From assembly GCA_003388555.1 (NCBI GenBank), contig QQVD01000054.1, positions 1 to 62,306 of the forward strand: DNA of 62,306 nucleotides, read 5' to 3'. The notes under the pieces were generated by a model, which saw only the letters and a program-made list of their open reading frames with translations, did no database searches and had not been told where the DNA came from. Made by a program: the position numbers and the translations under genes. The stretch comes from Acidobacteriota bacterium. GTDB lineage: Bacteria > Acidobacteriota > Thermoanaerobaculia > Multivoradales > Multivoraceae. Shown here piece by piece: positions 16,383-24,541 of this stretch. The first letter of the stretch is position 1. Every line of letters starts with the position of its first letter.

Positions 16383-17357
16383 ATGCGCCACCTCTTCATC
16401 GTCGACCCGCTGCAGCTGCTGCAGCCCGAGGCCGACACCACGATCGCCTTCCTGCGCGAAGCCCACCGGCGGGGCCACCACACCGACGTCTGCCAGGTCG
16501 AGACGCTGTCGCTCGAGACCGACGCCCGGCCGGTGGCGGCGGTCGAGAGCATCGCGGTGCCCGCCCGATCCGAGGCTGGCGCCTGGTTCCGCAGCCTGGG
16601 CGATCGGCAGGTGAACGAGCTCGCCGCATACGACGTGGTCTGGATGCGCAAGGACCCGCCGTTCGACCAGAACTACCTGTACGCCACCCACCTGCTCTCT
16701 CTGGTGCCTCGCTCGACGCTGGTGCTCAACGATCCCGCCGCCCTGCGCGACGCCAACGAGAAGCTCTTCGCGCTGCAGTTCCCAGACTTCTGTCCGCCGA
16801 CCAGGGTCAGCCGCTCCATCCCCGAGCTGCTCGAGTTCCGCCAGCGTCTCGGCGGAGAGATGGTGGTCAAGCCCCTCGACGGAGCCGGCGGCGAGGGCGT
16901 CTTCCACATCCGCGCCGACGATCCGAACGCCAAGACCATCCTCGAGATGTCGACCGGCCACGGCAGGCGTTACCTCATGGCGCAGCGCTTCCTGCCCGAG
17001 GTGCGACAAGGCGACAAGCGGATCATCCTCATCGACGGCGAGGCTGCCGGCGCCGTTTTGCGCGTGCCCTCGGCCGGGGAGGCGCGGGCGAACTTCCACG
17101 CTGGCGGCACGGCGCGCAAGACCGACCTCGACGAGCGCGACCGGGAGATCTGCGCCGCCGTCGGCCCCGAGCTCGTCCGCCGCGGCATCCTCTTCGCGGG
17201 CATCGACGTGATCGGCGCCTGGCTGACCGAGATCAACGTCACCTCGCCCACCGGGATCCGCGAGATCGCGCGGTTGGACGACGTGGCGCTGGAGGAGCAG
17301 GTGCTCGACGCGGCGGAACGCTGGTTGGCCGCGCGTCGCGACGCGGCCGGTGGCTGA
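16383..17357 (+). CDS. gshB: Glutathione synthetase
   Basis: 324 residues, close to E. coli GshB (316). N-terminal pattern MRHLFIVDPLQLLQPEADTT matches the MK.GIV.DP....I...KDS type; then VVWMRKDPPFD.NYLYATHLL, RDANEKLFAL, the ATP-grasp loop VVKPLDGAGGEGVF, MAQRFLPEVRQGDKRIILIDGE and the C-terminal FAGIDVIGAWLTEINVTSPTGIREI. It adds glycine to gamma-glutamylcysteine with ATP. Its stop overlaps the GTG of the next gene by 8 bp, so it heads a cluster with the DedA-like membrane protein, a methyltransferase and rtcB. Confidence 0.95.
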   Translation: MRHLFIVDPLQLLQPEADTTIAFLREAHRRGHHTDVCQVETLSLETDARPVAAVESIAVPARSEAGAWFRSLGDRQVNELAAYDVVWMRKDPPFDQNYLYATHLLSLVPRSTLVLNDPAALRDANEKLFALQFPDFCPPTRVSRSIPELLEFRQRLGGEMVVKPLDGAGGEGVFHIRADDPNAKTILEMSTGHGRRYLMAQRFLPEVRQGDKRIILIDGEAAGAVLRVPSAGEARANFHAGGTARKTDLDERDREICAAVGPELVRRGILFAGIDVIGAWLTEINVTSPTGIREIARLDDVALEEQVLDAAERWLAARRDAAGG

Positions 17358-18255
17358 GCAGAGCCAGGTGCCGGTGGCCGCCAACGGTGCCGAGCCGTCG
17401 ACGCGTCCGGGGCGGCGACCGCCGCTCTTCCCACTCTCCCGGCGCGCCAGCTTTGCCGTCGCGGCGGGCCTCTTCCTGGTGGTCGTCCTCTGGGCACTCG
17501 ACGTACAGGGTGCTCTGGCCACCTTCCTGCGCTGGCTCGCCGATCTGGGCTGGGCCTCGCTGCCGCTCTTCTTCGTGCTGCACGTCGCGGCGGTGGTGCT
17601 GCTGATCCCCGGCATCGCCTTCCCGCTCGGAGCCGGCTTCCTCTACGGCCCGGTCGCCGGAACCGTGATCTCCGCCGCCGGCAAGACCCTCGGCGCGGTC
17701 ATCGCCTTCTTCATCGCCCGCTACCTGCTCGACGACAGGGAGACCGAGCCAGCCGGGCCCGCGGCCGGGGCGACGGAGGAGCCCTCGCCGTCGGCCACAT
17801 CGGCCGCCGACGATCGGGCTGATCGGGCGCGGGCTCGACGCCGGCGGATCGCCGAGTTCAAGCGTCGGCATCCCAAGCTGCTGCTCCTCGATCGCCACCT
17901 CCCGGAGGGCGGCTGGCGCGTCGTGATGCTGATCCGGCTGGTGCCGGTGATCCCCTTCAAGCTGTCGAACTACTTCTTCGGCTGGTCGCGATTCCGCCGG
18001 CGCGACTTCGTGCTCGGCACCGCGCTGGGCACCCTGCCCTACTCGTTCACCAACGCCTGGCTCGGTGCGTTGGCGGCGGACCTCAGCGCCCTGACCTCCG
18101 ATCCGCTGCCGCGCGGCCCGGCGGAGTGGGCCCTCTACGGTTTCGGCCTGCTGCTGGCCCTGCTCGCTGCGGCGCTGATCACCCGCCGCGCTCGCCGGAT
18201 CCTGGCGATGGACGAGGAGCCCGCGACCACCGGCCAAGAACGTATGGGAGGATGA
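17350..18255 (+). CDS. TVP38/TMEM64 (DedA-like, VTT domain) membrane protein
   Basis: 301 residues. After a cytoplasmic Pro/Arg-rich N-terminus come a membrane helix (about 34-54), helix 2 (70-95) and the VTT core GAGFLYGPVAGTVISAAGKTLGA..AF..AR, then an inserted charged linker (about 128-165, Ala/Asp/Arg-rich) and the re-entrant motif LIRLVPVIPFKLSNYFFG..R.....F, and a final helix. Relatives in the DedA superfamily move lipid carriers or scramble lipids; the substrate here is not evident. GTG at 17350 overlaps the end of gshB. The linker is longer than usual for the family. Confidence 0.85.
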   Translation: MAEQSQVPVAANGAEPSTRPGRRPPLFPLSRRASFAVAAGLFLVVVLWALDVQGALATFLRWLADLGWASLPLFFVLHVAAVVLLIPGIAFPLGAGFLYGPVAGTVISAAGKTLGAVIAFFIARYLLDDRETEPAGPAAGATEEPSPSATSAADDRADRARARRRRIAEFKRRHPKLLLLDRHLPEGGWRVVMLIRLVPVIPFKLSNYFFGWSRFRRRDFVLGTALGTLPYSFTNAWLGALAADLSALTSDPLPRGPAEWALYGFGLLLALLAAALITRRARRILAMDEEPATTGQERMGG

Positions 18256-18274
18256 CCACCGTGGTGGAGCTGCG

Positions 18275-19081
18275 ATGATCAGACTCTGGAACCGATGGTG
18301 GACCGAGCTGCGCAAGCAGCTCGGTCGCGAGCCTTCTGCCAGCGAGGTCTCGGCTCGCTTCCGCGACCGCGAGCGCGTCTTCAGGGCGCCGCCGATGACA
18401 CCCGAGCTGGTGCGCTCGATCGAGAAGATCTCGCCCCAGTTCCACCTCGCCCCCACCCAGCAGTCGCGCGACTTCTGGGAGCTGACCCAGAACGGCTCGT
18501 GCTGGGGCGAGTTCGATGCCCTCGAACCGCTGCTGCGTGCCCTGGGCACTCCGGCGAAGGTGCTCGAGGTCGGCTGCGGCCTGGGGCGGTCGGCCGTGTT
18601 CTTCAAGAAGAAGCTGCCATGGGGCGAGACGGATCTTCACCTCTACGACTCGGACGGCCCGCGGATCCACTATCCGCGCACCGGGGAGCGCACCGACCGC
18701 TCGTTCTGCGGCGACCTCGGTGCGCTGCGCCAGGTGCTCGAGTTCAACGGCATCGACGGCTACCGCGTCTTCGATGCGCGTGACCTCGACTGCCGACTGG
18801 ACGAGATGCCCGGACCCTACGACCTGGTCTACTCCTTCTACGCTGCTGGCTTCCACTGGTCGCTGGCCGACTTCTGGAAGGAGCTCGACGGCCTGCTGCA
18901 CGAGCGTTCGTTGGGAGTGTTCACCATCCATCGCAACTTCGAGGAGTTCGACGGACTGCGAGCGCTTCCCCATCGCATGGTGCCGTTCGAACGCAGCCTG
19001 GCCAAGGATCGTCCGCTCCGTCTGCTGGTGGTGGCTCGCGACGAGCGGCTGCTCGAGCCGCTGATCGACTCGGGCGACTGA
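18275..19081 (+). CDS. Class I SAM-dependent methyltransferase
   Basis: 268 residues. The Rossmann core is visible: motif I VLEVGCGLGRSAVFF (about 97-111), then LYDSDGP (the acidic end of strand 2), FDARDLDCRLDEMPGPYDLVYSFYAAGFHW (motif post-II and IV), and the strand LGVFTIHRNF. An N-terminal helical region (1-80) contains a conserved-looking SRDFWELTQNGSCWGEFDALEPLL segment that may form the substrate lid. The substrate is unknown; sugar or small-molecule O-methylation is possible. GGAG at 18265-18268 supports the ATG. It is 19 bp after the DedA-like gene and 10 bp before rtcB. Confidence 0.8.
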   Translation: MIRLWNRWWTELRKQLGREPSASEVSARFRDRERVFRAPPMTPELVRSIEKISPQFHLAPTQQSRDFWELTQNGSCWGEFDALEPLLRALGTPAKVLEVGCGLGRSAVFFKKKLPWGETDLHLYDSDGPRIHYPRTGERTDRSFCGDLGALRQVLEFNGIDGYRVFDARDLDCRLDEMPGPYDLVYSFYAAGFHWSLADFWKELDGLLHERSLGVFTIHRNFEEFDGLRALPHRMVPFERSLAKDRPLRLLVVARDERLLEPLIDSGD

Positions 19082-19091
19082 GGCGGGCGTC

Positions 19092-20282
19092 GTGAGCGCG
19101 GCAACTCCGAGGGCGCCCTACCGCATCTGGGGTGACGACCTCGATCCCGAGGCGATCGCCCAGATGGAGCGCGCCTGCGCCCTGCCGGTGGCGCATCGCG
19201 GCGCCCTGATGCCCGACGCGCACCGCGGCTACGGTCTGCCGATCGGCGGCGTGCTGGCGACCCGGGGCGCCGTGATCCCCTACGCGGTGGGAGTCGACAT
19301 CGCCTGCCGGGTGAAGTTGACGGTCGTCGACCTGCCACCGGACGAGCTCGACCAGCCGCGACGCCTCCAGCAGCTGCGCGCCGCGATCGAGAAGGAGACG
19401 CGGTTCGGCATCGGCGCCCGCTTCGAGACCCCGCGGGAGCACCCCGTGATGGACCGCGACTGGACGGTGAGCCCGGTCACCGAGTCGCTCAAGGACAAGG
19501 CACGCAGCCAGCTCGGCACCTCTGGTTCCGGCAACCACTTCGTCGAGTTCGGCGTCTTCGAAGTCGGCGAGCGTGTCGCCGCCGAGCTCGGCGTGCCCGC
19601 CGGACGACACCTCGCGCTGCTCAGCCACAGCGGCAGCCGCGGCGCGGGGGCGGCCGTCGCCTCGCACTACTCGAAGCTGGCGCGGCGCCTGCGTCCCGGC
19701 CTGCCCAAGGAATCGGCGCACCTCGCCTGGCTCGACCTCGACAGCGAGGAGGGTGCGGAGTACTGGGCCGCGATGCAGCTGATGGGCGAGTACGCGGCCG
19801 CCAACCACGCCTGCATCCACCGCGCCCTCCACCAGCGGCTGGGGATGGAGACGCTGCTCGACGTCGAGAACCACCACAACTTCGCCTGGCTCGAGGAGCA
19901 CGACGGAGAGACCCTGGTGGTGCACCGCAAGGGCGCGACGCCGGCGTCGCGCGGCGCGCTCGGCGTGATCCCCGGCACCATGGCCGATCCCGCCTATCTC
20001 GTGCGCGGCCTCGGCCGCGAGTCCTCGCTCGCCTCCGCCGCGCACGGAGCCGGCAGGGTGATGAGCCGCACCGCGGCCAAGAAGCGCCTGCACTGGGACG
20101 ACGCCCACCGCACCCTCGACGAGCGACGGGTCACCCTGATCTCCGCCGGCCTCGACGAGGTTCCGGCGGTCTACAAGCGGATCGACGAGGTGATGGCCGC
20201 GCAGAGCAACCTGGTCGAGACCCTCGGCACCTTTCGCCCGCGGCTGGTCAAGATGGCGCCGGGAGGGCGGGCCGAGGACTGA
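19092..20282 (+). CDS. rtcB: RtcB-family RNA 3'-phosphate ligase
   Basis: 396 residues. RtcB enzymes join 3'-phosphate or 2',3'-cyclic phosphate RNA ends to 5'-OH ends with GTP and Mn2+. Present are GVDIAC (metal Asp and Cys), GTSGSGNHFVEFG, LSHSGSRGAG, ENHHNFAW, VVHRKGATPA and AAHGAGRVMSRT (His about 318); one of the last two motifs carries the guanylylated histidine, by family knowledge. The usual DIGCG is changed to DIACR, and the protein is at the short end for the family. The start is GTG. It ends the gshB cluster; no RtcA, archease or release-factor gene is adjacent, so the repair substrate is unclear. Confidence 0.9.
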   Translation: MSAATPRAPYRIWGDDLDPEAIAQMERACALPVAHRGALMPDAHRGYGLPIGGVLATRGAVIPYAVGVDIACRVKLTVVDLPPDELDQPRRLQQLRAAIEKETRFGIGARFETPREHPVMDRDWTVSPVTESLKDKARSQLGTSGSGNHFVEFGVFEVGERVAAELGVPAGRHLALLSHSGSRGAGAAVASHYSKLARRLRPGLPKESAHLAWLDLDSEEGAEYWAAMQLMGEYAAANHACIHRALHQRLGMETLLDVENHHNFAWLEEHDGETLVVHRKGATPASRGALGVIPGTMADPAYLVRGLGRESSLASAAHGAGRVMSRTAAKKRLHWDDAHRTLDERRVTLISAGLDEVPAVYKRIDEVMAAQSNLVETLGTFRPRLVKMAPGGRAED

Positions 20283-20314
20283 GCCTCAGCCCGCCGCGCC
20301 CCGTCCGGACGACC

Positions 20315-21517
20315 TCAGGGCGTCGGCAGCGGCGGCAGCTCGACCGGCTCGCTGGCGCGCAGCCGCTGCTTCTTCTTGGAGCGCCGCAGGACGAGCACGA
20401 CCGCCGCCAGCGCCAGCGACAACAGCACCCCCGAGAGCAGCGGCCGGTAGGCGAACCACCCCACGGCGATCACCACCAGCGAGAGGCCGGCAGCCAGCGC
20501 GAACGCCGCGAAACCGACCCCGGCGCCGACGAAGCGGCCGACCATGGGCACGACGTCGGCCGCCACGGCGAGCGGCGCCAGGATCAACGAGAAGGCTACG
20601 AAAAGGGCGGCGAAACCGGCGAGCCTGAGAAGCCAGGCCAGACCACGGTTGCGTCGCTGAGCCGCCTGGAACATCTGATCGGCGGGCACGCTGCCGTACT
20701 CGACCAGGGCGATCGAGCCCGAGTCGGTGCCGTGACGGTCGATCGTGCGGTCGACCTGACGGCCGATCACGGAGACCTCGGTCGGGGGCACCATGCGGAA
20801 GCCGATGCGCAGATCGCCGACGCGCGGGCGCTGCGGGTCCTCGCCGGCGTAGAGGTCGCCGCCGTCCACGGCCACCGGCCGCTCCAGGGCGGCCCTGGCC
20901 CGCTCCGCCTCTTCTGCCCCCATCGGCACCATCATCGCCCGACCGATCTGCTGCGCCAGCGCGTCGCCCAGTCGGTACGCACCGATCTCCACGACCGCGG
21001 CGCGCTGGCTGCTCGCGGCCAGCGGGAACGCAGGATTCTGGTGACCGGCCGGCTGTTGGAAGGCCGACGAGCGCACCGCGTCGCCGCGCCACTCCTGCTC
21101 GTACTCGTAGGTGGTCACCTTCTCCACCGAGCCACCGAGCTGCTTGCGCTCCTCGGTGCGCGAGCGCTCGACCCACTGGTACATCTGCACGTCGCGCAGC
21201 AGCGCCAGCGCCTGCACCTCGACACCGAAGGTCTCGTCGCGCAGCGTCTCCGAGGTGCGCGCCTCGCCGACGACGTGCACCAGCCGTCCGTCCGCGGAGC
21301 GCGAGAACGAAGCGGCGTCGATCGAGGTGACCGTTCCCGCTCCTTCCTTCAGCACGCGGTAGCGCTTGACCGAGCGTCCCTCGTTCCAGAACAGGGTGCC
21401 GCAGCCGCCGAGCAGCAGCAGGCCTCCGAAAACGACGCCGCCGAGCGCCGAGCGCAGTCGTCGGCCGTAGCCGACGCGGCTGGTGCGTGTGACCGAGTCG
21501 ACGGATCGAACCATCAT
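20315..21517 (-). CDS. TMEM43-family membrane protein
   Basis: About 400 residues with the TMEM43 (LUMA) layout: one N-terminal membrane helix (about 24-43, with a GCG near its end), a large extracytoplasmic domain of about 250 residues (FWNEGRSVKR, VHVVGEA, LRDETFGVEVQALALLRDVQMYQW.E, YEYEQEW), then three or four clustered C-terminal helices (about 292-375) and a basic tail (RRSKKKQR). Bacterial members have no defined role. Two adjacent ATGs (21517 and 21514) follow GGGAGGGG; the second has the better spacing. It is convergent with rtcB, only 32 bp between stops. Confidence 0.8.
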   Translation of the reverse strand: MMVRSVDSVTRTSRVGYGRRLRSALGGVVFGGLLLLGGCGTLFWNEGRSVKRYRVLKEGAGTVTSIDAASFSRSADGRLVHVVGEARTSETLRDETFGVEVQALALLRDVQMYQWVERSRTEERKQLGGSVEKVTTYEYEQEWRGDAVRSSAFQQPAGHQNPAFPLAASSQRAAVVEIGAYRLGDALAQQIGRAMMVPMGAEEAERARAALERPVAVDGGDLYAGEDPQRPRVGDLRIGFRMVPPTEVSVIGRQVDRTIDRHGTDSGSIALVEYGSVPADQMFQAAQRRNRGLAWLLRLAGFAALFVAFSLILAPLAVAADVVPMVGRFVGAGVGFAAFALAAGLSLVVIAVGWFAYRPLLSGVLLSLALAAVVLVLRRSKKKQRLRASEPVELPPLPTP

Positions 21518-21697
21518 CCCCTCCCTCGTACACGAGCTCGTGCCCCGGGCGGAGGTCGCGCCGGGCGTTTGCCACCGTCACTCCCCGGCAGCAGCCGCCG
21601 AGGTGTCACTGGAGGCGCCGCAGTCGCTCACGAGTCCCGTCGTTTCGTGCTTGCCGAGGAACGATACAACGCCGGCGGCGCGGAGATTCGATGAGGC

Positions 21698-23140
21698 TCA
21701 GCGATCCGTCCCCAGGGCGGTCGAGGACCAGTCCGTCAGGGTGCCGTCCTCGAAGCCGTCGGCGAAGAGCAAACCCTGGGCCTCCAGCCGCAGGGCCTCG
21801 GCGCGCTGTCGCAGCATCGCCAGCAGCTGCGAGTAGGCCGGGTCGTCGACGAGGTCGATCGACTCGTACGGATCCGCGGCCCAGTGGTAGAGCTCGTCCT
21901 GCCCGTGATCGCGGTAACGGATGAGCTTGAACCCCGTGTCGGAGCGCACACCGTAGTGCCGCGGGATCGGTGTCTTCACGCCGGCGAACGAGTGCTCGAA
22001 GAAGAAGTCGTCACGCCAGGCCGGACCGTGCGAGAGCGCGGGTGCCACACCACGCTCGAGCAGAGGCACCAGGCTACGCCCCTGCATCCTGGCGGGCACC
22101 GGCACACCGGCGAGCTCGAGGAAGGTCGGCGCCAGATCGAGATTCAGCACCGTCTCCGGCACCACGCCTGCGCCGCGGCGGGGATCGAAGACCACCAGCG
22201 GCACGCGCAACGACGGCTCGTAGCCCAGCCACTTGCCGGCGAAGCCGCGCTCGCCGACGAAGAAGCCGTTGTCGCTCGACAGCACCACCACCGTGCGCCC
22301 GGCGATGCCGGCGCGAGACACGGCCTCGACGATGCGGCCGACGGCATCGTCGAGGCCGACGATCATCTGCAGGTAGCGCCGCATCATCGGCTCGTAGAGC
22401 TCCTCCGTCCAACGCCACCAGAAGCGTTCGCGATTGAGCGACTGGCGCAGGAACCACGGCTGGGCGGCGAAGAAGGAAGGCTCCCAGGTCGGCGGCGGGA
22501 CGAACGTCGTCTCGGCGAAGAGACCGGCGTGGCGGTCCGGCGGGATGAACTGCAGCGGGTCTTCGTCCTGGGCGTGCGGCGAGTGGAACCAGACGAAGAG
22601 AGCGAAGTCCTCTGCGGCACGGCGCTCGATGAAGTCGACAGCGAGATCGCCGATGTGATCGACGGCGTGCTGCGGTCCCAGGCCCGGAACGTACTCCTGC
22701 ACGATCGACGGGTGACGCGACACCGGCCGGAACTCGTCGAACAGAAGCTCGGCCCGAGGGCCGTCCAGCGCCGCGCCGTCCTTGCCGATCATGCCGGTGA
22801 CCAAGCCATGCCGGCGCAGCAGCCGCGGCACGCTGTGCTCGAGCAACCGCAGGTCGAGGGGTGGCGTCTGGAAGGTGAAGCGGTGCGAGCTCTCGTAGAG
22901 ACCGGTGAGCACGCTGGCGCGGCTCGCCGGGCAGACCGGTGTCGACACGAAAGCGTTCGCGAAGTCGTGACCTGCAGCACGCAGGGCTTCGATGTGCGGG
23001 GTGTGCGTGGCCAGGACCGGCGGCAGGTCGACGCGCCAGTCGTCGGCGAAGAGGAAGACCAGGTTGACTCGCTCGGTGGCGGCGGGCACCGAGGCGGCGT
23101 GCAGCCCGAGGGCCAGGACGAGGAGCGCTCGCAGGATCAG
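21698..23140 (-). CDS. Exported sulfatase with DGFEDG tail (probable CTG start)
   Basis: Sulfatase fold: N-terminal strand VNLVFLFADDWR with metal aspartates, the formylglycine site Cys70 in CPASRASVLTG, GMIGKDG, VVVLSSDNGFFVGERG and the DLAPTFLELAGV block. It should hydrolyse sulfate esters once the cysteine is modified. The only standard start, GTG at 23089, gives a 463-residue protein without a signal peptide. The 17 codons upstream read LILRALLVLALGLHAAS, a good signal sequence beginning with CTG at 23140, just after GAGGG, so a CTG start (480 residues) is proposed. It ends LFADGFEDGTLTDW plus nine residues. Last gene of the S9-gor-sulfatase operon; a sulfatase-maturing enzyme is not in the window. 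Confidence 0.8.
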   Translation of the reverse strand: MILRALLVLALGLHAASVPAATERVNLVFLFADDWRVDLPPVLATHTPHIEALRAAGHDFANAFVSTPVCPASRASVLTGLYESSHRFTFQTPPLDLRLLEHSVPRLLRRHGLVTGMIGKDGAALDGPRAELLFDEFRPVSRHPSIVQEYVPGLGPQHAVDHIGDLAVDFIERRAAEDFALFVWFHSPHAQDEDPLQFIPPDRHAGLFAETTFVPPPTWEPSFFAAQPWFLRQSLNRERFWWRWTEELYEPMMRRYLQMIVGLDDAVGRIVEAVSRAGIAGRTVVVLSSDNGFFVGERGFAGKWLGYEPSLRVPLVVFDPRRGAGVVPETVLNLDLAPTFLELAGVPVPARMQGRSLVPLLERGVAPALSHGPAWRDDFFFEHSFAGVKTPIPRHYGVRSDTGFKLIRYRDHGQDELYHWAADPYESIDLVDDPAYSQLLAMLRQRAEALRLEAQGLLFADGFEDGTLTDWSSTALGTDR

Positions 23141-23146
23141 ACGCCC

Positions 23147-24541
23147 TCAGCCACCCACCGGCGTGCGCATGGTGACGAACTCCTCGGCCGACGTCGGGTG
23201 GATGCCGATCGTGCGGTCGAAGTCCTCCTTGGTGGCGCCCATCTTCATCGCGATCGCCAGGCCCTGCATGATCTCCCCCGCGTCGGCGCCGAGCATGTGG
23301 GCTCCCACCACCCGTCGACTCGCCTTGTCGACCACCAACTTCATCAAGCTGCGCCCTTCGTTCTCGGTCAGCGTGTGTTTCAGCGGCTTGAAGTGGCTGC
23401 GGTAGATCTCCACCGAATCGTCGCCGCAGACCTTCCGCGCCTCCTCCTCGGTGAGCCCGACGGCCCCGATGGGAGGATGCGAGAAGACGGCCGAAGCGAC
23501 CAGCTCGTGGTCGAAAGGTATCGGGTCGTCGTGGAAGAGGGTGCGCACCAGGCACATCGCCTCGTGCAGCGCCACGGGAGTCAGGTTGACCCGGTCGGTG
23601 ACGTCTCCGATGGCGAAGATGTTGTCGACCGAGGTGCGGCCGTACTCGTCGACACAGATGGCGCCGTTCTCTCCCAGTTCCACCCCGGCGTTCTCCAGAC
23701 CGAGGCCGCGGGTGTTCGGCGTACGCCCGATGGCGTAGAGCACCAGATCGGTCGCCAGGCGGTCTCCGCCGGAGAGCCTCGCCTCGAGTCGGCACTCGCC
23801 CCCCGGCGTCTCACGGATCTCCTCGATGATCTCGCCGAAGACGAGTCGGATCCCCTGTCTGCGCATCTCGTCGCGCAACGCCTCGCGCACGTCGCGATCG
23901 AAGCCGCGGAGGAAGAGATCGCGCCGATAGACGAGTGTCGTATCGACGCCGAGCCCGTGCAAGATGCCGGCGAACTCCACCGCGATGTAACCGCCGCCGG
24001 CGACCACCGCGTGCCGCGGCAGCTCGGGAAGGTAGAACATCTCGTTCGACGTGATCGCGTGCTCGACGCCAGGCTCGCTGGGGAGATTCGGCCAACCGCC
24101 GACGGCGATCAGGATCTTCGCGGCGCTGACTTCCCGGCTGACCTCTGCGCCCTCGATCCGCACCGTGTGGCGATCGACCAGCGAACCCCGCCCACGCAGG
24201 ATCTCGACCGATGCGTCCTCGAGCAGTCTCCGGTAGACGCCGTTGAGCCGCTCGATCTCGGCAGTCTTGTTGTCGCGCAGGGTGGGCCAGTCGAACTCGA
24301 GACCGGTGGCGGTCCAGCCGAGGCGCCGTGCGTCGTGCATCTCGCGACCGACCTCGGAAGCGTAGACGAAGAGCTTCTTCGGTACGCACCCGACATTGAC
24401 GCACGTACCGCCCAGCCGGTCCACCTCGACCACAGCGACCCGGGCGCCCGCGGCCGCCGCCATGCGGCTCGCCCGCACTCCCCCCGAGCCGGCGCCCAGC
24501 ACAAGGAGGTCGTAGTCGTACGACGAGCCGCTCGAAGTCAC
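23147..24541 (-). CDS. gor: Glutathione-disulfide reductase
   Basis: 464 residues, a flavin disulfide reductase. FAD fold GAGSGGVRASR, redox pair Cys47/Cys52 in GGTCVNVGCVPKK, NADP(H) Rossmann motif GGGYIAVEFAGILHGLG followed by R residues (YRRDLFLRGFD) that favour NADPH, the second FAD motif FAIGDVTDR and the C-terminal base His448 (HPTSAEEF). It regenerates reduced glutathione. The GTG start overlaps the stop of the upstream S9 peptidase (GTGA), and its own stop is in the same frame as the downstream sulfatase with only six bases between it and the proposed CTG. The glutathione synthesis genes lie 6-16 kb away. Confidence 0.93.
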   Translation of the reverse strand: MTSSGSSYDYDLLVLGAGSGGVRASRMAAAAGARVAVVEVDRLGGTCVNVGCVPKKLFVYASEVGREMHDARRLGWTATGLEFDWPTLRDNKTAEIERLNGVYRRLLEDASVEILRGRGSLVDRHTVRIEGAEVSREVSAAKILIAVGGWPNLPSEPGVEHAITSNEMFYLPELPRHAVVAGGGYIAVEFAGILHGLGVDTTLVYRRDLFLRGFDRDVREALRDEMRRQGIRLVFGEIIEEIRETPGGECRLEARLSGGDRLATDLVLYAIGRTPNTRGLGLENAGVELGENGAICVDEYGRTSVDNIFAIGDVTDRVNLTPVALHEAMCLVRTLFHDDPIPFDHELVASAVFSHPPIGAVGLTEEEARKVCGDDSVEIYRSHFKPLKHTLTENEGRSLMKLVVDKASRRVVGAHMLGADAGEIMQGLAIAMKMGATKEDFDRTIGIHPTSAEEFVTMRTPVGG

